Position numbers and translations under genes: made by a program. Source: Olsenella uli (GTDB taxonomy: Bacteria > Actinomycetota > Coriobacteriia > Coriobacteriales > Atopobiaceae). Taken from it: DNA of 64,000 nt. The notes beneath the pieces are model-generated. The model was given only the letters and a program-made list of their open reading frames with translations. It was not told the DNA's origin and made no database searches. This document shows positions 16,945-24,942 of the stretch, piece after piece. The stretch lies in NCBI RefSeq assembly GCF_016899935.1, contig NZ_JACJJK010000001.1, forward strand, positions 62,001 to 126,000, in the 5' to 3' direction. Each line of letters begins with the position of its first letter. The stretch's first letter is position 1.

Positions 16945-17372
16945 GAATCGCCGTTCTTGTCGCCCACCGTTCCAGGAATCACCGCCCTTGTCGCCCATCG
17001 TTCCGGGAATCACGGACCTTGTCCCAACCCACTCTAGGAATCCGCGTTCTTGTCCCAACCCACTCTAGGAATTGCCGCCCTTGTCACGGCTCGTTCTAAT
17101 AATCGCCGCCCTTGTCCACCAAAGCGCTTCCCAGCCGCGACAAGGGCGGCAATTCCTGGAAGCATGCGCGACAAGAACGGCGATTCCTAGAGTCAGCCGC
17201 GACAAGGGCGGCGTTTTTCGGAGTCCTCCGGAACAAGGGCGGCGATTCTTAGAGGCACCTGTGACAGAGGTCGCGATTCCTAGAACCACCCGGGACAAGG
17301 GTCGGGATTTTCGGAAGCGTCCGGAACAAGGGCGGCGATTCCCGGACGTGCCCGCGCCACGACCCGTGATTT
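16945..17372. repeat. 31-bp-period palindromic array 1 (6 forward + 8 inverted units)
   Basis: A 17-nt unit close to GAATCGCCGCCCTTGTC starts at 16945, 16976, 17007, 17038, 17069 and 17100, exactly 31 bp apart. The reverse complement (GACAAGGGCGGCGATTC) starts at 17139, 17170, 17201, 17232, 17263, 17294, 17325 and, degenerate, 17356, again exactly 31 bp apart. The 14-nt stretches between units vary but often end in TCTAG or TTCCG-like sequence. The two halves can fold into a very long cruciform around 17117-17138. Confidence 0.92.
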
Positions 17373-17473
17373 CCGGACGCACCCGCCGCCCACGGCAAAC
17401 TCCCAGCTCCAACTAGGAATAAACGGCAGCTCACGACCGTTGGCCGTCAATTTGGGCTATATGCGGGAAACGG

Positions 17474-17502
17474 TTGCAAGGCCGCACGGAAACGTGTACA
17501 AA
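17474..17502 (+). promoter_or_regulatory. Candidate ferredoxin promoter
   Basis: TTGCAA (17474-17479) and TACAAA (17497-17502) are separated by 17 bp. A 7-bp hairpin, CCTGGGC/GCCCAGG (17512-17530), lies in the resulting leader directly upstream of the ribosome-binding site. Confidence 0.55.
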
Positions 17503-17549
17503 AAGAGAGAACCTGGGCAGGGGGCCCAGGCAAGAGAGAGGAACCTAAC

Positions 17550-17735
17550 ATGAAGGCTACGGTCAACGAGGATTGCATCGGCTGCGGGCTCTGCGAGGGC
17601 ACCTGCCCCGACGTCTTCTCCATCTCCGACGACGGCGTCGCCGTCGCCATCGAGGAGGATGTCCCCGAGGACGCCGAGGACGCCGCTCAGGAGGCTGCTG
17701 ACAACTGCCCCGTCTCCGCCATCGTCGTCGAGTAA
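17550..17735 (+). CDS. Small [4Fe-4S] ferredoxin
   Basis: A 61-residue acidic single-cluster ferredoxin. CIGCGLCEGTCP supplies the first three cluster cysteines, and NCPVSAI near the C-terminus supplies the fourth; the second cluster seen in eight-Cys ferredoxins is absent. The protein is strongly acidic, as expected of a soluble electron carrier. It would fit as an electron acceptor for oxidoreductases such as IorAB at the other end of the window, though that pairing is inference. GAGAGGA precedes the ATG. It has its own promoter candidate and a strong terminator, so it is probably monocistronic. Confidence 0.94.
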   Translation: MKATVNEDCIGCGLCEGTCPDVFSISDDGVAVAIEEDVPEDAEDAAQEAADNCPVSAIVVE

Positions 17736-17764
17736 CGGCTTGCCGCACGTCAGCATGACGTCCT

Positions 17765-17795
17765 GCGGGGACCGCGCGTCGGTCCCCGCTTTTTT
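17765..17795 (+). terminator. Rho-independent terminator after ferredoxin
   Basis: GCGGGGACC (17765-17773) pairs with GGTCCCCGC (17781-17789) and is followed by TTTTTT (17790-17795). Confidence 0.92.
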
Positions 17796-17810
17796 GTATG
17801 GAGGTGCCCC

Positions 17811-18443
17811 GTGATTCTCGCCTCGCAATCCCCGCGCCGCCGCGAGCTGCTCGCGGACGCCGGCTTTGAGCTGGAGGTCGTCCCCGCCCACATCGACGAG
17901 TCGCCCCGCACGGGCGAGACGCCCGTCGAGCTGGTCGGCCGGCTCGCCGCCGAGAAGGCCGAGGCCGTGCGCGCCGCGCTCGACCGGGCGCCCGCAGACG
18001 GCCTGCTCGTGGCCGCCGACACGATCGTGTGGGTCGGCGACGCCGCGCTCGGCAAGCCCGCCGACGCCGCCGACGCCGCACGCATGCTGCGCGCGCTCTC
18101 GGGGCGCACGCACCACGTCTCGACCGGTGTGTGCGCCCTGGCCCTCGAGCCGGACGGGCGCGAGCGCGCGGCAAGGCGCTTCGTCGAGACAACCGCCGTG
18201 ACGTTCTGGGAGCTCACCGACGCGCAGATCGAGGCATACGTCGCCTGCGGCGAGCCGCTCGACAAGGCGGGCGCCTACGGCATCCAGGGCGCGGGACGCC
18301 TGCTCGTGCGCGGCATCGACGGGGACTATTCGAACGTCGTCGGCCTGCCCGTGGCCCGACTGGTGCGCGAGCTCGGGAGGCTCGTCGCCGAGGGGACGGA
18401 CCTCGTGGCCGACGCCATCAGGATCGGAGGGGCACATGCCTAG
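17811..18443 (+). CDS. maf: Maf-like nucleoside triphosphate pyrophosphatase
   Basis: A 210-residue Maf/HAM1-like house-cleaning pyrophosphatase that hydrolyses modified or canonical NTPs. The N-terminal ILASQSPRRRELL (S-x-R-R-x-E signature) is at the very start, AADTIVW carries the catalytic Asp, and GRTHHVSTGV follows. The protein has the full Maf length. The GTG start at 17811 is supported by GGAGG at 17800-17804, immediately downstream of the ferredoxin terminator. Its end overlaps the next gene by 8 nt. Confidence 0.9.
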   Translation: MILASQSPRRRELLADAGFELEVVPAHIDESPRTGETPVELVGRLAAEKAEAVRAALDRAPADGLLVAADTIVWVGDAALGKPADAADAARMLRALSGRTHHVSTGVCALALEPDGRERAARRFVETTAVTFWELTDAQIEAYVACGEPLDKAGAYGIQGAGRLLVRGIDGDYSNVVGLPVARLVRELGRLVAEGTDLVADAIRIGGAHA

Positions 18444-19413
18444 CGAGAAGGACATCACGAGCGTCACCCAGGTGCCGGGCGTCTTTGCCGCCCACGCCAC
18501 CAACGCGGGGGCCGGGACCGGCTGCACCGTCATCGTCTGCCCCGCCGGGGCGACCGGCGGCGTCGACGTGCGCGGCGGCGCGCCGGCGACGCGCGAGACG
18601 GACCTGCTGCGACCCGAGGAGACCGTCGAGGTGCTCCACGCCGTCGTGCTGTCCGGCGGCAGCGCCTTCGGCCTCGCGGTCGCCTGCGGCGTGGCCGAGG
18701 AGCTCGAGCGGCGCGGCCGCGGCCTCGACGTGGGCGTGGCGCGCGTGCCGATCGTCTCGGGCGCATGCCTCTTCGACCTCGCCTGCGGCGACGCCCACGT
18801 GCGCCCGACGGCGGAAGACGGCCGCGCGGCGTGCGAGCGCGCCCTCGACGGGGACGGCTCGCCCCTCCCCCGGGGCAACGTCGGTGCCGGCACGGGCTGC
18901 ACCGTCGGCAAGCTCGCCGGCCCCGAGCGCGCGATGAAGTCGGGCCTCGGCGAGGACGTCGAGCGCGCGGGCGAGCTCGTCTGCGCCGCGGTCGCCGCCG
19001 TCAACGCCTGCGGCGACGTGCGCGACCCGGACACGGGCGAGAAGATCGCCGGGGTGCGCGACCCGCAGACGGGGGGGCTCGCCGACACCACCGAGGTTCT
19101 TCTCGGCGGCTATGCGCAGATGCCGCTCGCGCGGACCAACACCACGATCTCGTGCGTCGTGACCAACGCGCGGCTCACCAAGGCGCAGGCGACCAAGGTC
19201 GCGCAGATGTCGGCCGACGCCTACGCGCACGCGATCGCGCCCACCCACACGACCAACGACGGGGACACGGTCTTCGTCATGGCCACCGGGGAGGTCGAGG
19301 CACCCGTCGACGTCGTCGGGGCGCTCGCCACGCGCGCGCTCGGGCGCGCCATCGCGGACGGCGCCCGCCAGGCCGAGACCGCCTACGGCTACCCCGCCGC
19401 GCGCGACCTGTAA
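18436..19413 (+). CDS. P1-family (DmpA-like, S58) peptidase
   Basis: A 325-residue member of the P1/S58 aminopeptidase family, whose members mature by self-cleavage. Matching features are GCTVIVCPAGATGGVDVRGG at the start, LSGGSAFGLAVACG, the glycine-rich GNVGAGTGCTVGK, and TNTTISCVVTNA, which probably holds the cleavage site and N-terminal nucleophile. The product may be a D-stereospecific or beta-aminopeptidase; the natural substrate is unknown. The 8-nt overlap with maf suggests co-translation. The C-terminus keeps the TTNDGDTVFVMATG motif. Confidence 0.87.
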   Translation: MPSEKDITSVTQVPGVFAAHATNAGAGTGCTVIVCPAGATGGVDVRGGAPATRETDLLRPEETVEVLHAVVLSGGSAFGLAVACGVAEELERRGRGLDVGVARVPIVSGACLFDLACGDAHVRPTAEDGRAACERALDGDGSPLPRGNVGAGTGCTVGKLAGPERAMKSGLGEDVERAGELVCAAVAAVNACGDVRDPDTGEKIAGVRDPQTGGLADTTEVLLGGYAQMPLARTNTTISCVVTNARLTKAQATKVAQMSADAYAHAIAPTHTTNDGDTVFVMATGEVEAPVDVVGALATRALGRAIADGARQAETAYGYPAARDL

Positions 19414-19443
19414 GACCGCAGCCGAACCCGCGCGGCCGCAGGG

Positions 19444-20478
19444 CTAGTTGAACTTGACGAGCTTCTGCGCCGCGCGGTAGCCGGCGAGCGTGAGCGCGCG
19501 CCCGACGGTGCCGGGGAGGTTGGTCGCCATGCCCACGATGCCGTGGCGCGCGCGACGATACATCCGCCGGTCGTAGGCCCTGAGCTCGTCCCAGAGCCTC
19601 TGGAGCTCGTCCATCGCGTCCGGCCGGTCGCTCTTCTTGGAGAAGACCGAGCAGATCGCCATGATGATCGTGAAGTAGTTCATCATGTAGCTGCGGAGCT
19701 TCGCGGACGAGATGTCGTCGTAGAGGTGGTAGGCGTGCATCATGACGCGCGCCACGCGCCAGTAGTGGTCCACGCGGCTCGTGAGGACCTTGTCGTTCAC
19801 GGACTGGTCCTCGCGCCCGATGAAGTAGCGGTAGACGTCCTCGTCCAGGTAGTAGATGCTGCGGCACGCCGGGAACGGCACGTAGGCGTAGACGTTGTCC
19901 ACGTAGAACGTGTGCGGCGGCATCTCGAGGCCCACCTCGCGCAGCACGTCCACGCGGTAGGTGAGCGCGTGCATGAGCAGATACTGCCACATCATGAAGT
20001 GGCCCATGTCGTTCCAGGTGAAGACGCGGCCCACCGGCAGCACGTGGCGGTAGTCCACGACGTTTTGCGTGTCGTCCTCCACGTGCTCGTAGACGTAGTT
20101 GGTGATGACGAGGTCCACGTGCTCGCCGAGCTCCTCGAAGCGCCGCAGCTGGGCGAGAAGCGCGCTCACGGCGTCGGCGTCCACCCAGTCGTCCGAGTCG
20201 ACGTTCTTGAAGTAGGTGCCGGTCGCGTTGCGCACGGCCTGCATGACCGCCGCGCCGTGGCCGCCGTTCTCCTGGTGCACCGCGCGGATGATCGAGGGGT
20301 GACGACGCGCCCATGCGTCGGCCTTGGCCGGCGTCTCGTCCTTGGTCGAGCCGTCGTCCACGACGATGATCTCGACGTCCTCGGCGTAGCCCGTGCCCTC
20401 GAGGATAGACTCGATGCAGTGGTCCATGTAGGCAGCCGAGTTGTAGCACGGGATGCCGAAGGTGATGGTCTTCTTCAT
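19444..20478 (-). CDS. Family 2 glycosyltransferase
   Basis: A 344-residue GT-A fold glycosyltransferase. The N-terminal GIPCYNSAAYM, IIVVDDGSTKDE and VDSDDWVD (DXD-type metal site) segments are typical of GT2 enzymes using nucleotide sugars. A C-terminal region of about 100 residues contains a hydrophobic stretch (MMNYFTIIMAICSVF) that may anchor it to the membrane. It lies immediately downstream of UDP-galactopyranose mutase on the same strand, 40 nt apart, so it may transfer galactofuranose or another sugar to a surface glycan. The acceptor cannot be read from sequence. Confidence 0.85.
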   Translation of the reverse strand: MKKTITFGIPCYNSAAYMDHCIESILEGTGYAEDVEIIVVDDGSTKDETPAKADAWARRHPSIIRAVHQENGGHGAAVMQAVRNATGTYFKNVDSDDWVDADAVSALLAQLRRFEELGEHVDLVITNYVYEHVEDDTQNVVDYRHVLPVGRVFTWNDMGHFMMWQYLLMHALTYRVDVLREVGLEMPPHTFYVDNVYAYVPFPACRSIYYLDEDVYRYFIGREDQSVNDKVLTSRVDHYWRVARVMMHAYHLYDDISSAKLRSYMMNYFTIIMAICSVFSKKSDRPDAMDELQRLWDELRAYDRRMYRRARHGIVGMATNLPGTVGRALTLAGYRAAQKLVKFN

Positions 20479-20518
20479 GCGTTCCTTCTTGGTCGGGTCG
20501 GGCGACGGGCCGCGCTCG

Positions 20519-21721
20519 CTAGCTGTGCTGCGAGATGATCTCGTCGGAGAGGTCGAGCGCGGAGGCCACGACGCCGTCCATGTCGTAGTAGCGATACTCC
20601 GCGAGCCGGCCCACGCAGTGGAAGTTCACGAGGTCCTCGACGCGCGCACGGTAGCGGCGGTAGAGCTCGAGGTTAGCATCCTCGATGATCGCGTAGTAGG
20701 GGGTCTGCCCGCTGCCAGGCTCGTAGGCCTTGGAGTACTCCTTCAGGATGGTCGTCCTGCCCGGGACCACCTGGCCGGTCATGTTCTTGAACTCGGTGAT
20801 GCGGGTGAAGTCCTCGCTCGTGGTGTAGTTGACCGTGCCCACGGGCTGGAACTGGTCGACCGGCAGCGTCTCGAAGACCATGTCGAGGGTGCGGTACGGA
20901 AGCGCCCCGAGGTCGAGCCCAAAGAGCTCGTCGAGCGGGCCGGTGTAGACGACCTCGCCGCCGTAGGGACGCCCGCAGACCGCGAGGCTCGTCTCGGAGA
21001 CGCCGAGCACGTCGCGCGCGTCGACGTCCAGGTAGACGGAGATCAGGTCGTGCTCGAGCATGTGCTCGAAGAGCGCCGTGTAGCCCTCGGTGGGCATGCC
21101 CTGGTGCGGCGCCTGCGGGAAGTAGCGCTCGTCGTCGCCGACAAAGACCGGCACGCGCCCGGTGACCGAGGGGTCGATCTGGTCGGGCGTCTGCCCCCAC
21201 TGCTTCATCGTGTAGTGCAGGAAGACGTTCTCGTAGACGTAGTCGGCGACCTCGACGAGCTCGGGGTCGTTCTTCTCGCGGAGCTCCATGATCGGCACCT
21301 TCTTGTTCTCGCCGAAGGTGTCCACGAGCTTGCGGTAGAGCCGCTCGCCCTTCTCGTCGCCGAAGGCGAGCTTGAGGGAGCGGTGGTTGAAGGGCACCGG
21401 CATGAGCGTGCCGTGGATGTTGGCGAGCACGTGGTGCTGGTAGTCGGTCCACTCGGTAAAGCGGGAGAGGAACTCGTGGACCCGGTCGCTCACGGTGTGG
21501 TAGATGTGCGGGCCGTACTTGTGGACGAGGATGCCCGCCTCGTCGACGAAGTCGTAGGCGTTGCCGGCGATGTGGTCGCGGCGCTCAAGGACGCAAACCT
21601 TGAAGCCGCACGACTCGGCGAGGCGCCGCGCGCAGGTGGCGCCGGCGTAGCCCGCGCCGACGATGATCGCGTCGTAGGCATCGGGGTTGAATCCGGCGGG
21701 AAGGCCCTTCTCGATACTCAT
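20519..21721 (-). CDS. glf: UDP-galactopyranose mutase
   Basis: A 400-residue flavoenzyme interconverting UDP-galactopyranose and UDP-galactofuranose, the donor for surface galactofuran. The FAD-binding IIVGAGYAGATCARRLAE is near residue 20 and YGPHIYHT near residue 85; TVNYT and the aromatic-rich central region agree with the family. ATG 21721 follows AGAGAGGA with good spacing; an upstream in-frame ATG at 21790 would add an unconserved Arg-rich leader. It is divergent from pta and heads a two-gene unit with the glycosyltransferase. Confidence 0.92.
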   Translation of the reverse strand: MSIEKGLPAGFNPDAYDAIIVGAGYAGATCARRLAESCGFKVCVLERRDHIAGNAYDFVDEAGILVHKYGPHIYHTVSDRVHEFLSRFTEWTDYQHHVLANIHGTLMPVPFNHRSLKLAFGDEKGERLYRKLVDTFGENKKVPIMELREKNDPELVEVADYVYENVFLHYTMKQWGQTPDQIDPSVTGRVPVFVGDDERYFPQAPHQGMPTEGYTALFEHMLEHDLISVYLDVDARDVLGVSETSLAVCGRPYGGEVVYTGPLDELFGLDLGALPYRTLDMVFETLPVDQFQPVGTVNYTTSEDFTRITEFKNMTGQVVPGRTTILKEYSKAYEPGSGQTPYYAIIEDANLELYRRYRARVEDLVNFHCVGRLAEYRYYDMDGVVASALDLSDEIISQHS

Positions 21722-21809
21722 GGAAATCCTCTCTCTGCGCGTGGGCGCGGCGGGACGGCGGCTGGCGCGCGCTCGCCCATTCGTCCGCATGATTCTATCA
21801 CCTCGGCCC

Positions 21810-21815
21810 TATAAT
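21810..21815 (+). promoter_or_regulatory. Candidate -10 (TATAAT) for pta
   Basis: A perfect TATAAT lies 83 nt upstream of the pta start. The -35 region is weak. The predicted leader is about 75 nt. Confidence 0.6.
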
Positions 21816-21898
21816 GGGCCCGTGCGCGCGGACGCCCGGCGCAACCACACAATCGGGGCCGTGCGCGAGAACGGGAGACGTCTGAAGAAGGAGCTTCG

Positions 21899-22891
21899 AT
21901 GAGCGATTTTCTCGCACGCATGAAGGCCGCGGCCAAGGCCTACAAGAAGACGATCGTCCTGCCCGAGGGCGAGGACCCGCGCACGCTCGAGGCGGCGCGC
22001 ACGATCGTCGAGGAGGACCTGGCCAACCTCGTCATCCTGGGCGACCCGGCCCAGATCGACGTCGAGGGCGTCACCGTGATCGACCCGACCTCCCCCACCG
22101 CGCCCAAGCACGAGGCCTACGCCCAGAAGTTCGCCGAGCTGCGCGCCAAGAAGGGCGTGACCATCGAGCAGGCACGCGCCCAGATGATGGACGCCACCTA
22201 CTACGGCACCATGATGGTCAAGATGGGCGACGCCGACGGCCTCGTCTCCGGCGCCTGCCACTCCACGGCCAACACGCTGCGCCCGGCGCTGCAGATCCTG
22301 AAGACCGCCCCGGGCACCAAGCTCGTCTCCGCCTTCATGGTCATGTGCACCAAGACGCCGCAGTTCGGCGCCGACGGCACGCTGGTCTTCGCGGACTGCG
22401 GCCTCAACATCGACCCCACGTCCGACGAGCTCTCCGAGATCGCCATCGCCTCCGCCAACTCCTTCGCCACCTTCATGGACGACGTGGAGCCCAAGGTGGC
22501 CATGCTCTCCTACTCCACGATGGGCTCGGCCGGCGGCGACACCGCCAAGAAGGTCCAGGAGGCCACGAAGTTCGCCAAGGAGAAGGCCCCCGAGCTCGCC
22601 ATCGATGGAGACCTGCAGCTCGATGCCGCCATCGTGCCCGAGGTGGCCGCCCTCAAGGCCCCCGAGAGCGCCGTGGCCGGTCACGCCAACGTGCTCGTCT
22701 TCCCCAACCTGGAGACCGGCAACATCGGCTACAAGCTCGTCCAGCGCTTTGGCAACGCCGAGGCCTACGGCCCCATTCTGCAGGGCATCGCCAAGCCGGT
22801 GAACGACCTCTCGCGCGGCTGCGTCGCCGACGACATCGTGGGCGTGGTCGCCATCACTGCCGTCCAGGCCCAGATGGCCGAGATGCGCTAG
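21899..22891 (+). CDS. pta: Phosphate acetyltransferase
   Basis: A 330-residue short-form phosphotransacetylase (acetyl-CoA plus phosphate giving acetyl phosphate). DADGLVSGACHSTANTLRPALQ, LSYSTMGSAGG and NVLVFPNLETGNIGYKL are diagnostic. It works with AckA (30647-31816) to make ATP from acetyl-CoA, but the two genes are 8 kb apart here instead of adjacent. GAAGAAGGAG precedes the ATG. It is divergent from glf and has a strong terminator, so it is probably transcribed alone. Confidence 0.95.
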   Translation: MSDFLARMKAAAKAYKKTIVLPEGEDPRTLEAARTIVEEDLANLVILGDPAQIDVEGVTVIDPTSPTAPKHEAYAQKFAELRAKKGVTIEQARAQMMDATYYGTMMVKMGDADGLVSGACHSTANTLRPALQILKTAPGTKLVSAFMVMCTKTPQFGADGTLVFADCGLNIDPTSDELSEIAIASANSFATFMDDVEPKVAMLSYSTMGSAGGDTAKKVQEATKFAKEKAPELAIDGDLQLDAAIVPEVAALKAPESAVAGHANVLVFPNLETGNIGYKLVQRFGNAEAYGPILQGIAKPVNDLSRGCVADDIVGVVAITAVQAQMAEMR

Positions 22892-22893
22892 TC

Positions 22894-22922
22894 GCCTAAA
22901 AGGGGTCAGACCCCTTTTAGGC
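22894..22922. repeat. Odd-length perfect palindrome (GGGGTC type), copy A
   Basis: Arms GCCTAAAAGGGGTC (22894-22907) and GACCCCTTTTAGGC (22909-22922) flank one central A. The same sequence with a central T occurs at 26319-26347. It lies 2 nt after the pta stop. Confidence 0.92.
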
Positions 22923-22930
22923 AAGTTTTC

Positions 22931-22969
22931 GACCCGGCGGCCGGACGCGCGGCTGCCGGGTCGTTTTTT
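22931..22969 (+). terminator. Rho-independent terminator of pta
   Basis: GACCCGGC at 22931 pairs with GCCGGGTC ending at 22962 (one unpaired base in the longer stem) and is followed by GTTTTTT (22963-22969). Confidence 0.9.
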
Positions 22970-23012
22970 CACGCGCTCGCAAACCACTTTGCGCGCTCGG
23001 GCCTCCCCTCCT

Positions 23013-23130
23013 CGAGGTTTGGGTTCACTTTGTTGGCATTCGCGCGGTACAAGAAAAAGCCCCAGGCTTCTGACCTGGGGCTTTGTGGAGCGAGAGGAGC
23101 GGTGGGTTCCAAATGCGAACCCAAACCTCG
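23013..23130. repeat. Inverted repeat enclosing the pckA terminator
   Basis: CGAGGTTTGGGTTC (23013-23026) and GAACCCAAACCTCG (23117-23130) are perfect 14-bp arms. Between them lies the 11-bp hairpin AAAGCCCCAGG/CCTGGGGCTTT (23056-23084), which is followed by TTTTTC-type sequence on the minus strand and probably terminates pckA. Confidence 0.75.
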
Positions 23131-23144
23131 GAGAGGCTCGAAGC

Positions 23145-24746
23145 CTAGCGGCCGATGGGCTTGGGGCCGGCGGCGCGGACCTCGGGCGACATAGTGGTGA
23201 GGCGCTTGTCGGCGTTGTCGACGAACATCTGGGCGAGCTTCTCGGCCATCTCGTCGTAAGCGGCACGGTCCTCCCAGGTGTTGCGGGCGTTGAGCAGCTC
23301 GCTCGGCACGCCGGGGCAGGACGTGGGCACGTCAAGGTTGAAGCGCTCGTCGTGGACGTACTCGGAGTCGTCGATGATGCCGGACTGGGCGGCCTCGACC
23401 ATCTTGCGGGTGTAGGCGAGCTTCATGCGCTTGCCCACGCCGTAGGGGCCACCGGTCCAGCCGGTGTTGATGAGGTAGACGCGCACGCCGCCCTTGTCGA
23501 TCTTCTCGCCCAGCATCTGAGCGTAGACGTTGGGGTCGAGCGGCATGAACGGCTCGCCGAAGAGCGAGGAGAACGTGGGCTGGGGCTCCTTGATGCCGCG
23601 CTCGGTGCCTGCGACCTTGGAGGTAAAGCCGGTCATGAAGTGGTACATGGCGGCATCGCGGTCCAGCTTGGCGATCGGGGGCAGCACGCCGAAGGCGTCG
23701 GCCGTGAGGAAGATCACGACGTCCGGGGTGCGCTTGGCGCGGCCCTTGGCCACGGCACCGGGCACGAACTCGACCGGGTAGGCCACGCGGCCGTTCTCGG
23801 TGAGCGAGGTGTCAAAGTAGTCGGCCACGCGGGTCTCGGGGTCGATCACCACGTTCTCGCACATGGAGCCAAAGCGGATGGCGTTCCAGATCTGCGGCTC
23901 GGTCTCGGGCGTGATGTCGATCGTCTTGGCGTAGCAGCCGCCCTCGATGTTGAAGACGCGGTCCTCGGCCCAGCCGTGCTCGTCGTCGCCGATGAGGAGG
24001 CGGTCCTCGGCGGCCGAGAGCGTGGTCTTGCCGGTGCCGGAGAGGCCAAAGAAGACCGTGGTGCCGTGGGAGCGCGGGTTCATGTTGCAGGAGCAGTGCA
24101 TGGTGAGCACGTTGTCCTCAACCGGGAGCAGGTAGTTCATGACCGAGAAGATCGACTTCTTGATCTCGCCGGAGTACTGGGTGCCCACGACGAGAATCAT
24201 GCGCTCCTGGAAGTTGATGAGGACGGCGGCCTCGGAGTGGGTGCCGTAGACCTCCGGGTCGAGCTTGAGGGTCGGCGCCGCCATGACGACGAAGTCCGCC
24301 TCGCCGAAGTCGCGCAGCTCCTCGTCGGTCGGACGCACGAGCATCTGGTGCACGAAGAGCGCCTGGCTGGCCAGCTCGCAGATGGCGCAAATCTTGCGGG
24401 AGTAGCGGCGCTCGGCGCCCGCGAGGCCGTGCACGACGAAGAGGCGACGCTCGGAGAGGTGGCCGATGACCTCGCTCTTGACCTTCTGGTAGTTCTCCTC
24501 GGAGAACGGCACGTTCACGTTGCCCCAGGCGATCTTGTCGTGGACGTCGGGGGTGTCAACGATGAAGCGGTCCTTGGGCGAGCGGCCGGTGTACTGGCCG
24601 GTGATGACGGAGAGCGAGCCGGTGTTCGTGAGCTCGCCCTCGCCGCGCTCGACGGCGGTCTCGATGAGCACGGCCGGGGAGGCGTCGATGACGGTCTTTT
24701 CCTCCGTGTGAGCGATGCCGTAGCGCTGCAGTTCCTCGATGATCAT
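23145..24746 (-). CDS. pckA: ATP-dependent phosphoenolpyruvate carboxykinase
   Basis: A 533-residue ATP-type PEPCK (oxaloacetate plus ATP to PEP, or the reverse as an anaplerotic CO2-fixing, ATP-forming step in fermenters). The kinase P-loop GLSGTGKTTLS is near residue 237, GDDEHGW (metal and adenine region) near 256, and the RSPKDRFIV substrate region near 55. The length is typical. In fermenting bacteria that carry Pta, AckA and AdhE the enzyme often runs in the carboxylating direction, but this cannot be decided here. The start follows an AAGGAGGC ribosome site. Confidence 0.96.
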   Translation of the reverse strand: MIIEELQRYGIAHTEEKTVIDASPAVLIETAVERGEGELTNTGSLSVITGQYTGRSPKDRFIVDTPDVHDKIAWGNVNVPFSEENYQKVKSEVIGHLSERRLFVVHGLAGAERRYSRKICAICELASQALFVHQMLVRPTDEELRDFGEADFVVMAAPTLKLDPEVYGTHSEAAVLINFQERMILVVGTQYSGEIKKSIFSVMNYLLPVEDNVLTMHCSCNMNPRSHGTTVFFGLSGTGKTTLSAAEDRLLIGDDEHGWAEDRVFNIEGGCYAKTIDITPETEPQIWNAIRFGSMCENVVIDPETRVADYFDTSLTENGRVAYPVEFVPGAVAKGRAKRTPDVVIFLTADAFGVLPPIAKLDRDAAMYHFMTGFTSKVAGTERGIKEPQPTFSSLFGEPFMPLDPNVYAQMLGEKIDKGGVRVYLINTGWTGGPYGVGKRMKLAYTRKMVEAAQSGIIDDSEYVHDERFNLDVPTSCPGVPSELLNARNTWEDRAAYDEMAEKLAQMFVDNADKRLTTMSPEVRAAGPKPIGR

Positions 24747-24942
24747 GCGTGCCTCCTTATGGCAGGCGGGTATCCGCCGACTTTAGACGCATCGAAGTCC
24801 CCGGAATTCCGAGGGCACCGGTTGGATATTATGACACAACTACCCGCTTGCGGTCTCATACGCCCCATTCAGCTAACCAAGCGGGCGAGAAGAACGTCGG
24901 GGTAATAAAGTTTTGAGAGATGGGGACGAGGAAAGGACGGAC

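Larger units (their letters stand above)
16935..17549. other. 615-bp non-coding spacer filled by a repeat array
   Basis: No credible gene lies here. Most of it (16945-17372) is the 31-bp-period array described separately. The remainder, 17373-17549, holds a candidate promoter and a small leader hairpin for the ferredoxin gene. Confidence 0.8.

Noticed and set aside
16945-17372. CRISPR array
   Set aside because: The conserved unit is only about 17 nt, the variable connectors only 14 nt, orientation flips in the middle and no cas gene is nearby.
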